64,000 bases of DNA. Origin: CAZIXN01 sp039180415. GTDB lineage: Bacteria > Planctomycetota > Phycisphaerae > Phycisphaerales > Phycisphaeraceae. A program made the translations under genes and the position numbers. Below are positions 1 through 6,320 of the stretch, in pieces. Each line of letters starts with the position of its first letter. Within the stretch, counting starts at the first letter, position 1. The notes beneath the pieces were generated by a model. That model was not told where the DNA came from. It searched no databases and saw nothing but the letters and a program-made list of their open reading frames with translations. The stretch covers positions 1-64,000 of the forward strand of contig JBCDDH010000006.1 of assembly GCA_039180415.1 (NCBI GenBank), given 5' to 3'.

Positions 1-30
1 ACCCCCGCCAATAAAACCCCCCGCCGCCCC

Positions 31-65
31 CCCCGCGCCGCCGCGGCCCTCCGCGGGGTTTGGTT
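31..65 (+). terminator. possible terminator of a gene left of the window
   Basis: A 7-bp perfect GC stem (CCCCGCG at 31-37 with CGCGGGG at 52-58) is followed by TTTGGTT. The loop is long and the T tract is interrupted, so this is a weak rho-independent terminator candidate for a plus-strand gene ending before the window. Confidence 0.3.
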
Positions 66-107
66 CGCGCCGCCGCCCCGGGGCCCCCACGAATCCGACG
101 CTCAATA

Positions 108-135
108 CTGACTTCCTCTAGACATCTGTTAAATT
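108..135 (+). promoter_or_regulatory. possible promoter of the ABC ATPase gene
   Basis: CTGACT at 108-113 and TTAAAT at 129-134 have the rough look of -35 and -10 boxes with a short 15-16 nt spacer. They lie in an AT-richer patch just ahead of the gene. If used, transcription would begin near 141, after the ATG at 137, which agrees with a GTG start at 206. No strong consensus is present. Confidence 0.25.
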
Positions 136-205
136 CATGGGCTCCCGGCCGTTCCCATCCGTCCCCGCCGGGCCGACCTTTCCCATCTGTCGAGGTGCCC
201 CGCTC

Positions 206-1342
206 GTGGCCGAAGTGACCATCAAAGACGTCGTCAAGACCTACCCCGGAAACGTGACCGCCGTCGCCGGCGTCAGCCTGGATATCGCCGACGGCGAGTT
301 CATCGTGCTCGTCGGCCCGTCGGGTTGTGGCAAGTCCACCACGCTCCGCATGGTCGCCGGACTCGAAGATATCACCGGCGGCACCATCTCCATCGGCGAC
401 CGCGTTGTCAACGACGTCCCGCCCAAAGACCGCGACATCGCCATGGTCTTCCAGAACTACGCCCTGTACCCGCACATGACGGTGTACAAGAACATGGCGT
501 TCGGCCTGAAGCTCCGCAAGTTCATCAAGACGGAGATCGACCAGCGCGTCCGCAACGCCGCCGACATCCTCGGCATCGCCGACCTGCTCGACCGCAAGCC
601 CAAGGCGTTGTCCGGCGGGCAGCGCCAGCGTGTCGCGCTCGGCCGGGCGATCGTCCGCGACCCGGCGGTGTTCCTCTTCGACGAGCCGCTGTCCAACCTC
701 GACGCCAAGCTCCGTGTCGAGACCCGCGCCGAGATCAAGCGCCTGCACAAGCGCCTCAGCACCACGACGATCTACGTCACGCACGATCAGGAAGAGGCCA
801 TGACCCTCGGCGACCGCGTCGTGCTGATGTCGCCCAACCCGGGTCTGATCCAGCAGTGCGACACGCCGCTGAACATGTATGAGTACCCGGTGAACCGCTT
901 CGTCGCCGCGTTCCTTGGCACGCCGCCGATGAATTTCATCGACGGCCGGATCGAGAGCCACGACGGCGCGGTCAAGTTCGTGGCCGAAGGCGTCGATCTC
1001 GCGCTGCGCAACCACCACGCCGAGATGGTGCAAGGCAAGGTCGGCCAGGACGTCGTGCTCGGCGTCCGCCCCGAGGGCCTGTTCCTCCAGGCCAACGAGA
1101 CCGCCAACGACGACGGCCAGACCATCCCCGGCGTCGCGAGCGTGATCGAACCCTTGGGCAACACGATGGACGTGTTCGTGAACCTGGGCGGCGGCCAGCG
1201 CGTGACCGCCCGTGTCAAGGCCGAGGTGCTCGACGAGGATTCGCCGATCACGCTGCACGTCGACGACACCAAGCTGCACATCTTCGAGCCCGGCGACTAC
1301 GGCGTGAACCTGACGCTGCAGAACGCCGCGGCGATGGCTTAA
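206..1342 (+). CDS. ugpC: sugar ABC transporter ATP-binding protein, UgpC/MsmK type
   Basis: This is the cytoplasmic ATPase of a carbohydrate-import ABC transporter of the UgpC/MsmK/MalK family, about 378 residues. Walker A GPSGCGKST is at residues 37-45, the signature LSGGQ at 135-139, Walker B with D159-E160, and the H-loop histidine at 193. A C-terminal TOBE/OB region of roughly 130 residues follows, typical of MalK-like proteins. An ATG at 137 is also in frame, but the 23 residues it would add are proline-rich and unlike the family. The GTG at 206 gives the standard start (MAEVTIKDVVK) and has a GAGGT ribosome site at 192-196. No permease or binding-protein gene is adjacent, so it may energise transporters encoded elsewhere, as MsmK does. 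That last point is inference. Confidence 0.93.
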   Translation: MAEVTIKDVVKTYPGNVTAVAGVSLDIADGEFIVLVGPSGCGKSTTLRMVAGLEDITGGTISIGDRVVNDVPPKDRDIAMVFQNYALYPHMTVYKNMAFGLKLRKFIKTEIDQRVRNAADILGIADLLDRKPKALSGGQRQRVALGRAIVRDPAVFLFDEPLSNLDAKLRVETRAEIKRLHKRLSTTTIYVTHDQEEAMTLGDRVVLMSPNPGLIQQCDTPLNMYEYPVNRFVAAFLGTPPMNFIDGRIESHDGAVKFVAEGVDLALRNHHAEMVQGKVGQDVVLGVRPEGLFLQANETANDDGQTIPGVASVIEPLGNTMDVFVNLGGGQRVTARVKAEVLDEDSPITLHVDDTKLHIFEPGDYGVNLTLQNAAAMA

Positions 1343-1830
1343 TCCACGTTGGGGTGTGGGTCATCCAGCGACTGAACGTGCCACTCCGACGCGACCTGAG
1401 TTCCGTTCGTCCGGAGCATGTCGCCTTTTGCGGCATCGTGTTTACCGCACACAATGATTGTCAGTGCGGCGTGCCGCCGTGCCGCTTCGGTTCGAACATA
1501 TCGATAGAGGTCACGCCCCACGGTGCCCCAAAGAGAATCACGAACCACGGCAAAATCATCGATCATGCACACGCGGCCTCCCGGCTCGTAGACCGGCGGT
1601 GCTTGCATCAGCCGACCGATCGCAAAGCCGTTGCAGATGCCGTCATCGATCGAAACGACGCAGAGGTGATCTCGATCGTTAATGAGTTTGGCGAAGAACT
1701 TGGCTTGCGCTTCGTCTGCGCTGTTTGCGGGACGCCAGAAAACGGGCGAATGCTTCGCGTATGAAGCCCGCTTGCTCGCCGACAACCGAACCATCGCAGG
1801 CACGTCTTGGAGTTCGGCAAATCGTTGCAT
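1339..1830 (-). CDS. GNAT-family N-acetyltransferase
   Basis: A 163-residue protein with the fold pattern of a GCN5-related acetyltransferase: an N-terminal helical part, a central strand (GGRVCMIDDFAV) leading into the pyrophosphate-binding turn region (SLWGTVGRDLYRYV) and a C-terminal strand (LTIIVCGKHD). The classic Q/RxxGxG/A loop is degenerate here. The acceptor substrate cannot be told. It converges on the ABC ATPase gene, and the two stop codons overlap by 4 nt. Base composition is somewhat lower in GC than the neighbours, which could mean recent acquisition. Confidence 0.7.
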   Translation of the reverse strand: MQRFAELQDVPAMVRLSASKRASYAKHSPVFWRPANSADEAQAKFFAKLINDRDHLCVVSIDDGICNGFAIGRLMQAPPVYEPGGRVCMIDDFAVVRDSLWGTVGRDLYRYVRTEAARRHAALTIIVCGKHDAAKGDMLRTNGTQVASEWHVQSLDDPHPNVD

Positions 1831-1865
1831 GACTCCGACAACCTAGCAGCGAATGGCATCGCGAT

Positions 1866-2378
1866 TCACCAACCCATCGTCCCCGGCGAACCCTTAAACG
1901 GGCCGACGAGGTCACTCGTGATCCAACCGCCGTAGAAGTCGCCGGGCTGGGCTTCGACGCACTCGTCATCGACGAAGCAGGCGTCGAGTTTGCTCGGGTA
2001 GAACGCCACGTACCCGGCGATCGGGGCGAAGGCTTTCACGGGGTTCGGATACGTCCAGCCGACGGCGATCAGATCCGGTGAGCCGTCGGGAAGATTCACG
2101 ACGTCCACGTACGACGCTTGGCCCTTCCATTCGCAGAACGACGAGCGTGGATTCGGCCGAAAGTAGCCGGCCATTTCTTCCGTAGGAAATGGGACGTAGT
2201 ACACCGGCGGGTGGCTGGTTTCGAGGACTTCGTACGCGGCGGCGGTGTCCACGAGCGTGATGCCCGCGTGGACGATGCGGATGCGTTTGGACACGGGCTG
2301 CAGCGCGGGCGGCCGCGGGAAGTCCCAGACCCAGCGTTGGCCGGGTTCGAGTTTGGGGCGTTGGGTCGGGCGTGGCAT
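1866..2378 (-). CDS. DUF427 domain protein
   Basis: A 170-residue protein built around one DUF427 domain. Diagnostic stretches are the strand pair with IRIVHAGITLVDT, the YYVPFPTEEM segment, the SFCEWKG motif and the YVAFYPSKLD segment near the C-terminus. DUF427 proteins are small soluble beta-rich proteins of unknown biochemical role. The ATG at 2378 has GGAG 8 nt upstream. It lies just after the terminator hairpin of the fasciclin gene, so it is probably transcribed on its own. Confidence 0.85.
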   Translation of the reverse strand: MPRPTQRPKLEPGQRWVWDFPRPPALQPVSKRIRIVHAGITLVDTAAAYEVLETSHPPVYYVPFPTEEMAGYFRPNPRSSFCEWKGQASYVDVVNLPDGSPDLIAVGWTYPNPVKAFAPIAGYVAFYPSKLDACFVDDECVEAQPGDFYGGWITSDLVGPFKGSPGTMGW

Positions 2379-2390
2379 CCGGGCGTCTCC

Positions 2391-2426
2391 AAAAAAGCGT
2401 CGCCCCGGTTCGACCCGAGGCGACGT
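2391..2426 (-). terminator. rho-independent terminator of the fasciclin gene
   Basis: On the minus strand a stem of CGTCGCC pairing with GGCGACG is followed by six T residues (AAAAAA at 2391-2396 on the plus strand). It sits 45 nt past the stop of the fasciclin-domain gene, an orthodox intrinsic terminator. Confidence 0.8.
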
Positions 2427-2471
2427 GAGTGTTTCGCACTTTTCACTAGCGACTGGCCGTAGCTTCGCGGC

Positions 2472-3005
2472 TTACTCGCTGGGGATCAGCACCTTGTCGA
2501 TTACGTGGATCACGCCGTTGCTGGCCATGACGTCGGTCTTCTTGACGTTGGCGTCGTTGATCTTCACGCCGTCGCCGCTGACGGTGATGTCCACGGTGCC
2601 GCCCTGCAGGGTCGGGGCCTCGTCGAGGGTGACCACGGTTTCGGCGAGCGCTTCGCCCTCGATCACGTGATACAGCAGGATGCTCTTGAGCGTTTCCTTG
2701 TTCTCGGGCTTGAGCAGGTCTTCGACCGTGCCTTCGGGCAGCGCGGCGAACGCCTCGTCGGTCGGGGCGAGCACGGTGAACGGCCCGCCGTCGGCGAGCG
2801 TTTCGGCCAGGCCGGCGGCCTGCGCGGCGGCGAGCAGCGTGTTGAACTTGCCGGCCGCGGCGGCGGTCTCGACGATGTTCACTTCTTCCGCTGCGTGGCT
2901 ATGGCCGGCGGCGCAGCCGCAGCCGTCGCAAGCCGACGCCGGTGCGGACACCAGACCGAGGCCGGCGGCGGCGACGGGGACAGCAAGAAACTTCGTAAAC
3001 CTCAT
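2472..3005 (-). CDS. secreted fasciclin (FAS1) domain protein
   Basis: A 177-residue protein with an N-terminal signal peptide (about residues 1-25, ending APASA). A short Cys/His-rich linker (CDGCGCAAGHSH) precedes a single FAS1 domain from about residue 42 to the end. FAS1 hallmarks are FTVLAPTDEAFAALP, ILLYHVIEG and the closing SNGVIHVIDKVLIP. Such proteins are exported adhesion or matrix proteins. The reading frame stays open far upstream, but the ATG at 3005 has GGAG nine bases before it and is followed directly by the signal peptide. The CxxCxC cluster after the signal could bind a metal or form disulfides; that is inference. It is divergent from msrB. Confidence 0.9.
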   Translation of the reverse strand: MRFTKFLAVPVAAAGLGLVSAPASACDGCGCAAGHSHAAEEVNIVETAAAAGKFNTLLAAAQAAGLAETLADGGPFTVLAPTDEAFAALPEGTVEDLLKPENKETLKSILLYHVIEGEALAETVVTLDEAPTLQGGTVDITVSGDGVKINDANVKKTDVMASNGVIHVIDKVLIPSE

Positions 3006-3149
3006 GTTCCAAAACTCCGATCGTTGCGGTCGTCCGTGCAACGCCGCGGGGTGGATTCCTCTGAAAGTTCGCAACGCTAGGCACGCCGGATGCGGGGCGT
3101 ACGATTTTTCTTCGAAAACTTCTGGCAGACCGTCCGCGTACGCTCCGGC

Positions 3150-3620
3150 ATGCTCGAATCGCTTCCCGAAGACCCGAAACAGATCACCGATGCGCAGTGG
3201 AAATCGCTGCTCAGCCCGGTCGAATATCGCATCCTCCGCCACGCCGGCACCGAGCCGCCCGGCACCGGCCGCTATCTGCAAGACCCCGACGGACCGGGCA
3301 TGTACGTGTGTGCGGGCTGTGGTAACCCCCTCTACCCGTCCACTTCCAAATTCCATTCCGGTTGCGGCTGGCCGTCGTTTTTTGAGGAGATCGAGCCCGA
3401 CGCGCTGACGATCCACCGTGACACCAGCCACGGCATGGTCCGCACCGAGATGCGCTGCGCCCGCTGCGACGGCCACCTCGGCCACATCTTCGACGACGCG
3501 CCGCAGACGCCCACCGGCCAACGCCATTGCGTGAACGGTTTCGCGGTGCTCTTTGTGCCCGAGGGGGTCGACCCTCAAGCAGCGCTGGCGGCGCACCGGG
3601 CCGAGCAAAACCGCGGCTAA
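3150..3620 (+). CDS. msrB: peptide-methionine (R)-S-oxide reductase
   Basis: MsrB reduces the R-epimer of methionine sulfoxide in proteins using thioredoxin-type reductants. With the start at 3150 it is 156 residues. The two structural-zinc CxxC pairs are C54/C57 and C103/C106, and the catalytic cysteine is C127 in RHCVNG. The HSGCGWPSF and GHLGHIFDD motifs are standard. An in-frame ATG at 3090 would add 20 residues with no family similarity, and neither start has a strong ribosome site. The dodecin gene follows after 9 nt, suggesting co-transcription of two oxidative-stress or flavin-related genes. Confidence 0.93.
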   Translation: MLESLPEDPKQITDAQWKSLLSPVEYRILRHAGTEPPGTGRYLQDPDGPGMYVCAGCGNPLYPSTSKFHSGCGWPSFFEEIEPDALTIHRDTSHGMVRTEMRCARCDGHLGHIFDDAPQTPTGQRHCVNGFAVLFVPEGVDPQAALAAHRAEQNRG

Positions 3621-3629
3621 GCTGAATGC

Positions 3630-3836
3630 ATGTCTAATCACGTCTACAAGATCATCGAAGTCGTCGGCAGTTCGCCCGAATCCACCGACGCCGCCATCCG
3701 GAACGCCGTCGCCAAAGCCGCGGAGAGCGTCCGCAACCTGCGTTGGTTCGAGGTGGTCGAGACGCGCGGCCACATCGACGGACAGAAGATCGCTCACTAC
3801 CAAGTGACGCTGAAGATCGGATTCACGCTGGACTGA
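3630..3836 (+). CDS. dodecin family protein
   Basis: A 68-residue protein matching dodecin in length and pattern: VYKIIEVVGSS at the N-terminus, AAIRNAVAKAAESVRNLRWFEV in the middle and a final HYQVTLKIGF strand. Dodecins assemble into hollow dodecamers that bind flavins or CoA and are thought to buffer free flavin. The central tryptophan of RWFEV is the usual ligand-stacking residue. It lies 9 nt after msrB. Confidence 0.92.
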   Translation: MSNHVYKIIEVVGSSPESTDAAIRNAVAKAAESVRNLRWFEVVETRGHIDGQKIAHYQVTLKIGFTLD

Positions 3837-3847
3837 GCGCCGCGGGT

Positions 3848-4180
3848 TCAGAACGGCGCGTCGCCGCCGTCTTCGTCACCGCCGAACTCGAAGTCGTCGG
3901 GCAGCTGGTCGCGTTCGGTGAGCGACAGGCCGTAGCCTTCGTCGGTTTCGACCTTGTCGAGTTGGTGGTTGTTGAGCAGCCGGGCGACCTTGGGCCCGAG
4001 CACGAGGACGGTCCGGCCCGCGTGCTGGACCTTGGCGTCGCCGCGCTTGCGGCGAGAGATCGTGAGACGCAGGGCTTTGCCGTCGATGACGAAGCGAGCG
4101 GCGGAGGCGTCGGGCACCTCGGCCTCTTCGAGCATGTTGAGCAGTTCATCTCGGGCGGCTTCGGTCACCATCAGCGACAT
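3848..4180 (-). CDS. HesB/IscA-like fold protein lacking cysteines
   Basis: A 110-residue soluble protein. Its order of elements (VTEAARDELLNML, then LRLTISRRKRGD, then TVLVLGPKVARLL and a GYGLSL turn) resembles the A-type Fe-S carrier fold of HesB/IscA proteins. It has no cysteine at all, so it cannot carry a cluster in the usual way. The C-terminus is very acidic (FEFGGDEDGGD). Cysteine-free HesB-like proteins exist as a broad uncharacterised group. The start at 4180 has GAGGA six bases upstream. The assignment rests on pattern only. Confidence 0.5.
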   Translation of the reverse strand: MSLMVTEAARDELLNMLEEAEVPDASAARFVIDGKALRLTISRRKRGDAKVQHAGRTVLVLGPKVARLLNNHQLDKVETDEGYGLSLTERDQLPDDFEFGGDEDGGDAPF

Positions 4181-4385
4181 AGGCGTCCTCGCACGCGGCG
4201 GTTTAGTCTAAGCATCATAGCTCGGCAAGCCTGCCAAGCCCTCCAAACGCCGCAGACGGCAAGAAAAACGTTCAAATCGACCAGGATTGAATGTTTTGGA
4301 TGTTTTTGGGCGGGTTTGAATCGGAAACTCAAGGCGTCGGGCCGACGTGGTGTTGGCCGCCCACTTAATCCGCACGGAGTCCACC

Positions 4386-4592
4386 ATGCCCGCTGCTGCC
4401 CCTGCCTTCGCCGTTCCCGCGATCGATGACCCCGCCGCCGTGTCGGACTTGGAGCGTTCCTGCCACCGACGGGGAGAGCTTTTCGATCGCTGCTTTCGCG
4501 AGTATGCCCAGGCGATGCGGCGGCTGACCGGCGCGTTGGAGACTTACGACGATTTGTTGCGGCACGGGCCGGCTTGGCAGCGTTCGCGGTGA
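4386..4592 (+). CDS. small hypothetical protein
   Basis: A 68-residue reading frame with an Ala/Pro-rich first 25 residues, then a charged helical part (SCHRRGELFDRCFREYAQAM and onward). The ATG at 4386 is preceded by ACGGAGTCCACC, a reasonable ribosome site. I recognise no family. The preceding 205 bases (4181-4385) are AT-richer than the surroundings and could hold its promoter, but I see no clear boxes. It could be a chance frame. Confidence 0.4.
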   Translation: MPAAAPAFAVPAIDDPAAVSDLERSCHRRGELFDRCFREYAQAMRRLTGALETYDDLLRHGPAWQRSR

Positions 4593-4617
4593 GCGCGATT
4601 TGCGGGGCGTGTTGTTG

Positions 4618-4745
4618 ATCACGCCTCCATCAGCATCCGGGTTGGGTCTTCGATGCAGTCGCAGATGCGCTTGAGGAACGTGACGGCTTCGCGGCCATCG
4701 ACGACGCGGTGGTCGTAGGTCAGCGCGGAATACATGATTGGATGC
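4618..4745 (-). pseudogene. truncated second copy of the sucB 3' end
   Basis: Read on the minus strand, this stretch encodes the last 39 residues of the E2 succinyltransferase, including the catalytic YDHRVVDGREAVTFL motif and the same MLMEA ending and TGA stop. Compared with the intact sucB end at 4985-5105 there are ten differing codons. Nine are silent and one changes leucine to serine. Upstream of about 4745 similarity fades and the reading frame has no start. It is the tail of a diverged sucB allele, separated from the intact gene by the small membrane gene at 4788-4985. Confidence 0.85.
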
Positions 4746-4787
4746 GCAGAGATACGCTCGTTGAAACAAGCGCCATAGCGGCTGGTA

Positions 4788-4985
4788 TCAATTGTCACGA
4801 CGTTGCAGTTTACGAACTAGAGCCACGGTCATGAAAAGCGGTACTGAAAGGATTACGACCGCGAGTGGCAAGTAAAAAAACGCAAGAGCTATCTCAACCC
4901 ATCGCGGAAGAGCAGCAGCTGCGGATAGCAGGACATAGATCGCAAACGACAGCAAGTAAAAAACGACCAGCCACTCGAGTCGCAT
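4788..4985 (-). CDS. small two-span membrane protein
   Basis: About 65 residues with two hydrophobic helices (LVVFYLLSFAIYVLL, then IEIALAFFYLPLAVVILSV-like and a further FMTVALV) and a basic C-terminus (RKLQRRDN). Its ATG overlaps the sucB stop (TGATG), which suggests translational coupling; a GTG three bases earlier is an alternative start. Base composition is markedly AT-richer than sucB (31 of 60 G/C in 4861-4920). It lies between intact sucB and the sucB tail remnant, so it probably arrived with, or was displaced by, the same recombination event. No family recognised. Confidence 0.5.
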   Translation of the reverse strand: MRLEWLVVFYLLSFAIYVLLSAAAALPRWVEIALAFFYLPLAVVILSVPLFMTVALVRKLQRRDN

Positions 4986-6271
4986 CACGCCTCCATCAAC
5001 ATCCGCGTCGGATCTTCGATGCAGTCGCAGATGCGCTTGAGGAAGGTGACGGCTTCGCGGCCGTCGACAACGCGGTGGTCGTAGGTCAGGGCGAGGTACA
5101 TCATCGGGCGGATTTCGATCCGCTCGCTCGGGGTGCCGGGGTCGACGGCCACGGGACGGCGGACGATGCCGTGCATGCCCAGGACCCCGGACTGGGGCGG
5201 GTTGACGATGGGCGTGGACAGAAGGCTGCCGTAGACGCCGCCGTTGGTGATGGTGAAGGTGCCGCCGGTCATGTCGGCGATGGTGATCTTGCCGCTCTTG
5301 GCTTTGATGGCGTAGTCGAGGATGCCTTTCTCGATGTCGGCGAAGGACATGGCCTCGGCGTTACGGAGGACAGGGACCACCAGCCCCTTGCCACCGCCGA
5401 TGGCGATGCCGACGTCGCAGTAGTCCCGGTAGACGACGTCGGTGCCGTCGACCTCGGCGTTGATGGCGGGGAACTTCTGGAGAGCGTCGCATGCGGCCTT
5501 GACGAAGAAGGACATGAAGCCGAGCTTGGTGCCGTGGGTGACCTCGTAGAGGCCCTGGCCGGTCTTTTTGTTGGCGACGGCGTTGTATTTGGCGCGCATG
5601 GTCATCACGTTGGTCATGTCGCATTCGTTGAAGGTGGTGAGCAGAGCGGCGGTCTGTTGGGCTTCGACGAGGGACTTGGCGATGGTCTTGCGGAGCGGCG
5701 TCATCGGGACGCGTTTGGTTGCGCGTGCCCCCGCCGAAGCGGGCGCGCCGGCAGCGAGGGGGGCGCTCGGCTCGGCTTTGGGGGCGGACGGCGGGTTTTT
5801 GATGAAGTTGAGGACGTCCTCTTTGAGGACGCGGCCGTTGGGGCCGGTGCCCGGGATGGCGGCGGGGTCGAGTCCGTGCTGCTCGATAAGGAGTTGGGCG
5901 GCGGGCATGACCGGGCCGGTGTGGGGCTCGGCTTTGGGGGGGGCACCGTTGGAAGAGGCGGAACCGGCCGCGGCCTCCTCGCGGCGCTCGGGCGCGGCGG
6001 CGGGCTTCGCTTCGGGCCCCGTGTTTCCGGCGGCGCCTTCTTCGAACGTGCCGATCTTGTCGCCGACGACCGCGTCGGCGCCCTGATCGTGGGAGATGTC
6101 CTGGATGACGCCGTCGGCGGGGGCGGGGAGCTCGAGGGTGACCTTATCGGTCTCGATTTCGACCAGCGGCTCGTCCTTCTTGACGGCCTCGCCGGGCTGC
6201 TTGAGCCAGCGGCCGATCTGGACTTCGGTGATGGATTCGCCGACTTCGGGGACGATGAGGTCAGTGGGCAT
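4985..6271 (-). CDS. sucB: 2-oxoglutarate dehydrogenase E2, dihydrolipoyl succinyltransferase
   Basis: E2 of the 2-oxoglutarate dehydrogenase complex transfers the succinyl group from lipoamide to CoA. It is 428 residues long. The lipoyl domain at about residues 2-76 has the lipoylated K43 in EIETDKV. An Ala/Pro/Glu linker follows, then a peripheral-subunit binding domain (AAQLLIEQHGLDPAAIPGTG, about 145-180). The acyltransferase domain ends with H399 and D403 of the HRVVDG catalytic motif. sucA lies 49 nt upstream on the same strand, so the pair is an operon. No E3 (lpd) gene is in the window. A diverged copy of its 3' end lies 366 nt further downstream. Confidence 0.96.
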   Translation of the reverse strand: MPTDLIVPEVGESITEVQIGRWLKQPGEAVKKDEPLVEIETDKVTLELPAPADGVIQDISHDQGADAVVGDKIGTFEEGAAGNTGPEAKPAAAPERREEAAAGSASSNGAPPKAEPHTGPVMPAAQLLIEQHGLDPAAIPGTGPNGRVLKEDVLNFIKNPPSAPKAEPSAPLAAGAPASAGARATKRVPMTPLRKTIAKSLVEAQQTAALLTTFNECDMTNVMTMRAKYNAVANKKTGQGLYEVTHGTKLGFMSFFVKAACDALQKFPAINAEVDGTDVVYRDYCDVGIAIGGGKGLVVPVLRNAEAMSFADIEKGILDYAIKAKSGKITIADMTGGTFTITNGGVYGSLLSTPIVNPPQSGVLGMHGIVRRPVAVDPGTPSERIEIRPMMYLALTYDHRVVDGREAVTFLKRICDCIEDPTRMLMEA

Positions 6272-6320
6272 GGCGGGTTGGGGATCGGGGGGCTGGGGCA
6301 GGGGCGGACGCCAGCAGAGC

